From positions 682,001-746,000 of the forward strand of contig NZ_JABACI010000001.1 in assembly GCF_012524205.1 (NCBI RefSeq): DNA of 64,000 nt. The letters run 5' to 3'. Source of the stretch: Microbacterium salsuginis (GTDB lineage: Bacteria; Actinomycetota; Actinomycetes; Actinomycetales; Microbacteriaceae). The notes beneath the pieces were generated by a model. It saw only the letters and a list, made by a program, of their open reading frames with translations, was not told where the DNA came from and did no database searches. Positions 59,262 to 64,000 of this stretch are shown piece after piece. The position numbers and the translations under genes were made by a program. Position 1 is the stretch's first letter. The number at the start of each line of letters is the position of its first letter.

Positions 59262-59954
59262 TCAGGCGATCGCGTTGACGTCCAGCGGGATGCCGGGGCC
59301 GAACGTGGTCGACACGGCGCCCTTCTGGATGTAACGGCCCTTCGAGCTCGACGGCTTCAGCCGCACGATCTCTTCGAGGGCGGCCTTGATGTTCTCGTCG
59401 AGCTGCTCGGCCGAGAACGACGCCTTGCCGACGACGAAGTGCACGTTGGCGTGCTTGTCGACGCGGAACTCGATCTTTCCGCCCTTGATCTCCTCGACGG
59501 CCTTGGCCGGGTTGGGGGTCACGGTGCCGGTCTTGGGGTTGGGCATGAGGCCACGGGGACCCAGCACCTTACCCAGGCGACCGACCTGGCCCATGAGCTC
59601 GGGCGTCGAGACGGCCGCGTCGAAGGCGGTCCAGCCACCGGCCACGCGCTCGATGAGCTCGGCGCCGCCGACCTCGTCGGCACCCGCGGCGATCGCGGCC
59701 TCAGCGGCCGGACCCGTCGCGAACACGATGACGCGGGCGGTCTTGCCCGTGCCGTGCGGAAGGATGACGGTGCCGCGCACCATCTGGTCGGCCTTGCGGG
59801 GGTCGACGGCGAGCTTCAGCGCGACCTCGACGGTCGAGTCGAACTTCGCCGAACCGGTCTGCTTCGCCAGCGCGACGGCCTCGGTGGGGGTGTAGAACTT
59901 GTCCGCCTCGATCTTGGCGGCAGCGGCCTGGAAGGCCTTGGACTTGGTTGCCAT
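59262..59954 (-). CDS. rplA: Ribosomal protein uL1
   Basis: A 230-residue protein that forms the L1 stalk and helps release E-site tRNA. Diagnostic segments are [19 protein letters not shown] near the N-terminus, [20 protein letters not shown] and [18 protein letters not shown]. It follows rplK by 14 bases. ATG 59954 is the standard start. Confidence 0.98.
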   Translation of the reverse strand: MATKSKAFQAAAAKIEADKFYTPTEAVALAKQTGSAKFDSTVEVALKLAVDPRKADQMVRGTVILPHGTGKTARVIVFATGPAAEAAIAAGADEVGGAELIERVAGGWTAFDAAVSTPELMGQVGRLGKVLGPRGLMPNPKTGTVTPNPAKAVEEIKGGKIEFRVDKHANVHFVVGKASFSAEQLDENIKAALEEIVRLKPSSSKGRYIQKGAVSTTFGPGIPLDVNAIA

Positions 59955-59968
59955 GATTCCTATCCCCC

Positions 59969-60400
59969 TCAGTCCTCGACCGTGATGCCCATGGAACGGG
60001 CGGTGCCGGCGATGATCTTCGAGGCGGCCTCGATGTCGTTCGCGTTCAGGTCGGGCTGCTTCGTCTCGGCGATCTGGCGCACCTGCTCCTTGGTGAGCTT
60101 GCCCACCTTGGTCGTGTGCGGGGTCTGCGAGCCCTTCTGCACGCCGGCGGCCTTCTTGATGAGCTCGGCGGCGGGCGGGGTCTTCAGGATGAAGGTGAAG
60201 CTGCGGTCCTCGTAGACGGTGATCTCCACGGGGATGACGTTGCCGCGCTGCGACTCGGTCGCGGCGTTGTACGCCTTGCAGAACTCCATGATGTTGACGC
60301 CATGCTGACCGAGCGCGGGCCCGATCGGCGGCGCCGGGTTGGCGGCACCGGCATTGATCTGAAGCTTGATCAGGCCGGTCACCTTCTTCTTCGGTGCCAT
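59969..60400 (-). CDS. rplK: Ribosomal protein uL11
   Basis: A 143-residue protein of the GTPase-associated centre. [20 protein letters not shown] and [20 protein letters not shown] are the N-terminal signature, and the C-terminal RNA-binding domain ends [25 protein letters not shown] precedes the ATG. A nested stem-loop lies upstream at 60420-60469, between it and nusG. Confidence 0.98.
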   Translation of the reverse strand: MAPKKKVTGLIKLQINAGAANPAPPIGPALGQHGVNIMEFCKAYNAATESQRGNVIPVEITVYEDRSFTFILKTPPAAELIKKAAGVQKGSQTPHTTKVGKLTKEQVRQIAETKQPDLNANDIEAASKIIAGTARSMGITVED

Positions 60401-60419
60401 TCTTGTTTTCCTTTCGTGC

Positions 60420-60469
60420 GAACCGGATGCAGTGCCCTTTACAAGCGGTAAAGAGATCTGATCCGGTTC
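60420..60469 (-). promoter_or_regulatory. Nested hairpin in the rplK leader
   Basis: GAACCGGAT (60420-60428) pairs with 60461-60469, and inside it CTTTAC (60437-60442) pairs with GTAAAG (60448-60453). The structure ends 20 bases before the rplK start, in a locally AT-rich stretch. It may regulate rplK-rplA, as uL1 does by leader binding in other bacteria, or be a processing site. Confidence 0.5.
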
Positions 60470-60520
60470 TCCCGCAGTTCCGGCCGTTCCGGACCGCGGT
60501 GGTCTTGGGGCGCTCTCGCG

Positions 60521-61549
60521 CTACAGCTTGGTGACCTGGTCGAACGACAGCTCGACCGGGGTCTCGCGCTCGAAGAGGGAGACGAGCACGGTGAGCTTGC
60601 CGCTCTCGGGCTTGATCTCGCTGATCGTGCCGGGAAGACCCGCGAACGAGCCCTCCTTGATCGTGATGGTCTCGCCGACCTCGAAGTCGACCTCGGCGGG
60701 GATGGCGCGCGCCGCAGCGGCCTGGCCCTTCTTGGCCGCACCGCCCTTCGCGGTGGCGACCTCCTTGACCTCGACGAGGCTCTTCAGCATGTTGAAGGCC
60801 TCTTCGAAGCGCAACGGGGTCGGGTTGTGCGCGTTGCCCACGAAGCCGGTGACACCCGGCGTGTGACGCACGACCGACCACGTGTCTTCGTTGAGCTCCA
60901 TGCGCACGAGCACGTAGCCGGGGATCCGGACGCGCGTGACCATCTTGCGCTGCCCGTTCTTGATCTCGACGACGTCCTCCATCGGGACCTCGATCTGGTA
61001 GATCTCCTCCTCGACCTCGAGCGTCGACTTGCGCTGCTCGATGTTGGCCTTGACCTTGCGCTCGAAGCCCGCGTACGAGTGGATGACGTACCACTTGCCC
61101 GGGAGGCTGCGCAGCTCGGCGCGGAACGCCTCGTAGGGGTCCTCGTCCTCGTCGTCGGACTCGTCCGAGTCGGATGCCTCGTCCTCGTCGCCGTTCACGT
61201 CAGGACCGTCGTAGGGGGCGATCTCGTCGGCGGCCTCGGCCTCGCGGTCCGCGACCTCCTCCGCGATGGAGTCGTTGATCACTTCAGCAGCAGCCTCGGT
61301 CTCGGCCGCCTCGTCCAGGTTCAGTGCGTCGTTCACGATCGCGTCGGCCTCCGGGTCGTCGATGTCGATGTCGTCGGTGTCGGCGTCGCCTTCGTCGTTG
61401 TCGTCCACGATGTGGATCGCGACGTGCTCGGCCGCCTCGACCGACCGCTCTTCAGCGGCCAGCACGTTGCCCTCCTGGGCTTCGTCGTCCTCCGAGGACT
61501 GCTCGGCGGCGGTCGCCCAATCGGCGTCGTCGACATGTCTTTCAGTCAC
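60521..61549 (-). CDS. nusG: Transcription termination/antitermination protein NusG
   Basis: A 342-residue NusG. The first 155 residues are an acidic extension rich in Asp, Glu and Ala ([19 protein letters not shown]) common in actinobacteria. The NGN domain begins [20 protein letters not shown], and the KOW domain is [20 protein letters not shown] near residue 290. It binds RNA polymerase and couples to Rho or the ribosome. GTG 61549 (VTERHVDD) is chosen over ATG 61570, which has no ribosome site. Confidence 0.95.
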   Translation of the reverse strand: MTERHVDDADWATAAEQSSEDDEAQEGNVLAAEERSVEAAEHVAIHIVDDNDEGDADTDDIDIDDPEADAIVNDALNLDEAAETEAAAEVINDSIAEEVADREAEAADEIAPYDGPDVNGDEDEASDSDESDDEDEDPYEAFRAELRSLPGKWYVIHSYAGFERKVKANIEQRKSTLEVEEEIYQIEVPMEDVVEIKNGQRKMVTRVRIPGYVLVRMELNEDTWSVVRHTPGVTGFVGNAHNPTPLRFEEAFNMLKSLVEVKEVATAKGGAAKKGQAAAARAIPAEVDFEVGETITIKEGSFAGLPGTISEIKPESGKLTVLVSLFERETPVELSFDQVTKL

Positions 61550-61634
61550 GTGAATTCTCTTCCGTTCCATCCGCGCTCGGACCCGCGGTCCGTCCGCGAC
61601 GCGCTCCTCGATGCACTCAGGGAGCGCTCGGCGA

Positions 61635-61916
61635 TCAGGCGCCCGGCACTCCGAAGACGTACGACGTGAGCCACACGAACAGCACGTCCAGGCCGTAGAC
61701 GATGCCCATCATCACGACGACGAAGCCGAGCACCACCGCCGTGTACTTCAGCAGCTCCTGGCGCGTCGGTGTGACCACCTTGCGGAGCTCGGCGAAGACC
61801 TGGCGGATGAACAGGGCGATGCGAGCGAAGACGTTCGGCTTCTTCTCGCGGGGAGCGGTCGTTCCGTTTGCGGGGACGACCTCGCCCTTCGGCTCGTCCT
61901 GAACCATCGATGCCAC
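61635..61916 (-). CDS. secE: Preprotein translocase subunit SecE
   Basis: A 93-residue SecE with a polar N-terminus and one transmembrane helix: [20 protein letters not shown] is the amphipathic surface helix, then [20 protein letters not shown] enters the membrane. It clamps SecY. GTG 61916 is preferred because GGAAGG lies 7 nt upstream; ATG 61907 is four codons further in. It lies between tRNA-Trp and nusG, the standard actinobacterial order. Confidence 0.95.
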   Translation of the reverse strand: MASMVQDEPKGEVVPANGTTAPREKKPNVFARIALFIRQVFAELRKVVTPTRQELLKYTAVVLGFVVVMMGIVYGLDVLFVWLTSYVFGVPGA

Positions 61917-61997
61917 CTGATTACCTTCCGTGAGTCGACGTGGGCCGACACACTGTGTTGTCAACCACCGGCATGTCACCGGCGTTGCGCTGACGCG

Positions 61998-62070
<73 letters not shown>

Positions 62071-62173
62071 AGAGACCCGGAGGTCTCGGGAAACCCGCAC
62101 TCTTCCCCTTCACCTGAGCGAGAGGGGCCTACCCGAACGACGGGCACGGCGAAAGAATGCAGACTTCAACTGC

Positions 62174-62186
62174 ACGATCCAGTGTA
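62174..62186 (-). promoter_or_regulatory. Probable promoter of the tRNA-Trp/secE transcript
   Basis: TACACT on the minus strand (62181-62186) is a good -10 box about 110 bases before the tRNA; the -35 region is weak. The rest of 62071-62320 (250 bases) holds a short GAGACC/GGTCTC stem next to the tRNA 5' end and nothing else recognisable. Confidence 0.45.
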
Positions 62187-62320
62187 CGGCATGCCCGCAG
62201 ACCCCGCGAACTGGCCCAGCTGTCCCGCCCGGCCGTGCGGCGCCCGCCGAACCGTCGCGGAACGCCGGTTCTCGCGAGCGCGAACAGCCTCTCGCGACGG
62301 CTCGGGGAGGGGCAGGTCGA

Positions 62321-63685
<1,365 letters not shown>

Positions 63686-63743
63686 GGTGTTGTCTCCGAT
63701 CGGGGGTGGGTGTTCACAGTCTGCCGCTCAGCCAGTCTGCTCC

Positions 63744-64000
63744 TCAGGAGCGTCGGCGTCGAAGGCTTTCGGGGGCGTCCATACCGAGTGTCTCGCCCCG
63801 GAAGAACGCCGGACGCTTGATCGCCTGCCAGATCATGATGACCACGCCGACGAGGATGACAGTCACACCGAGTACGAACACGAGTCCGATGCCGCCGATG
63901 CTCGAACCGCTGCCGTACGCGGGGTCCATGGAGTCGATCAGAGTCGTCACGAACAGCACCGCGAGGATCGCGCCGCCGACCAGGGGGCTCAGGAAGGTGA
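63744..64000 (-). CDS. APC family permease, C-terminal end (5' end outside window)
   Basis: The last 85 codons of a gene that enters from the right edge; the frame is open to base 64000. It encodes FLSPLVGGAILAVLFVTTLI, then a glycine-rich loop DPAYGSGSSIGGIG, a further helix VFVLGVTVILVGVVIMIWQA and the tail KRPAFFRGETLGMD, a C-terminal pattern I associate with APC amino acid permeases. Being upstream of the semialdehyde dehydrogenase gene, a 4-aminobutyrate or related amine permease is possible. Confidence 0.72.
   Translation of the reverse strand, partial: TFLSPLVGGAILAVLFVTTLIDSMDPAYGSGSSIGGIGLVFVLGVTVILVGVVIMIWQAIKRPAFFRGETLGMDAPESLRRRRS

Noticed and set aside
60521..61570. ATG 61570 as the nusG start
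   Set aside because: It lacks a ribosome site, while GTG 61549 has a purine-rich stretch at usable spacing.

Overview
The window is high-GC actinobacterial chromosome, most likely from Microbacterium or a close relative in the Microbacteriaceae. The evidence is the very high GC, GTG/TTG starts, many 4-base start/stop overlaps, leaderless-type promoters, F420-family and DUF305/DUF3105 proteins, and the conserved order tRNA-Trp, secE, nusG, rplK, rplA. No phage, plasmid, CRISPR or transposase gene was found. The genus call is inference.

Positions 1-3.6 kb hold the end of cydC, two GNAT acetyltransferases and a capsule-type glycosyltransferase. Positions 3.6-14.7 kb form a molybdenum island. 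It contains modABC with a small HTH-TOBE regulator, the cofactor genes moeZ, moeA, moaC, mobA, a DUF6457 gene, moaD, moaE and mog, and a large YdeP-type molybdopterin oxidoreductase as the probable client. moaA is not in the window. A 14-bp dyad lies in the mod promoter and twice in a long hairpin beside moaD, and a 120-bp in-frame repeat block interrupts the oxidoreductase gene.

Positions 14.8-22 kb look like a cell-surface copper and amine locus: signal peptidase I, a DUF305 protein, a copper amine oxidase apparently split into two translationally coupled ORFs, an APC permease, an IclR regulator and a DUF305 relative that has lost its His pairs. The split oxidase is the most unusual item. 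One ORF is a membrane-anchored N2/N3-like protein. The other is a secreted catalytic domain ending in an LAxTG sorting signal.

Positions 22-28.5 kb carry a HerA-like ATPase, a PAP2 phosphatase, a Ddn-like F420 protein, a Bcr/CflA exporter and a DUF3105-DUF305 pair. Positions 28.5-39.7 kb contain two sugar ABC importers. The first is AglEFG-like with a divergent LacI regulator and two matching operators. The second has tandem operators and is followed by a LacI regulator fused to a DUF6807 (PmoA) domain and a Gfo/Idh dehydrogenase.

Positions 39.8-41.1 kb hold rplJ-rplL with an attenuator leader. Next come a glutathione-independent formaldehyde dehydrogenase with an HbpS-like partner, a pterin dehydratase, an orphan YqaJ nuclease, a 2H RNA ligase and a DHA2 exporter with its MarR regulator. 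Positions 46.9-54.4 kb form a ribose-type ABC system with a sugar isomerase, a Gfo/Idh dehydrogenase and a ROK regulator. The rest contains a quinone reductase, the LysG-LysE pair, housekeeping enzymes, the rplA-rplK-nusG-secE-tRNA-Trp cluster, a succinate-semialdehyde-type dehydrogenase and the end of an APC permease that leaves the window.
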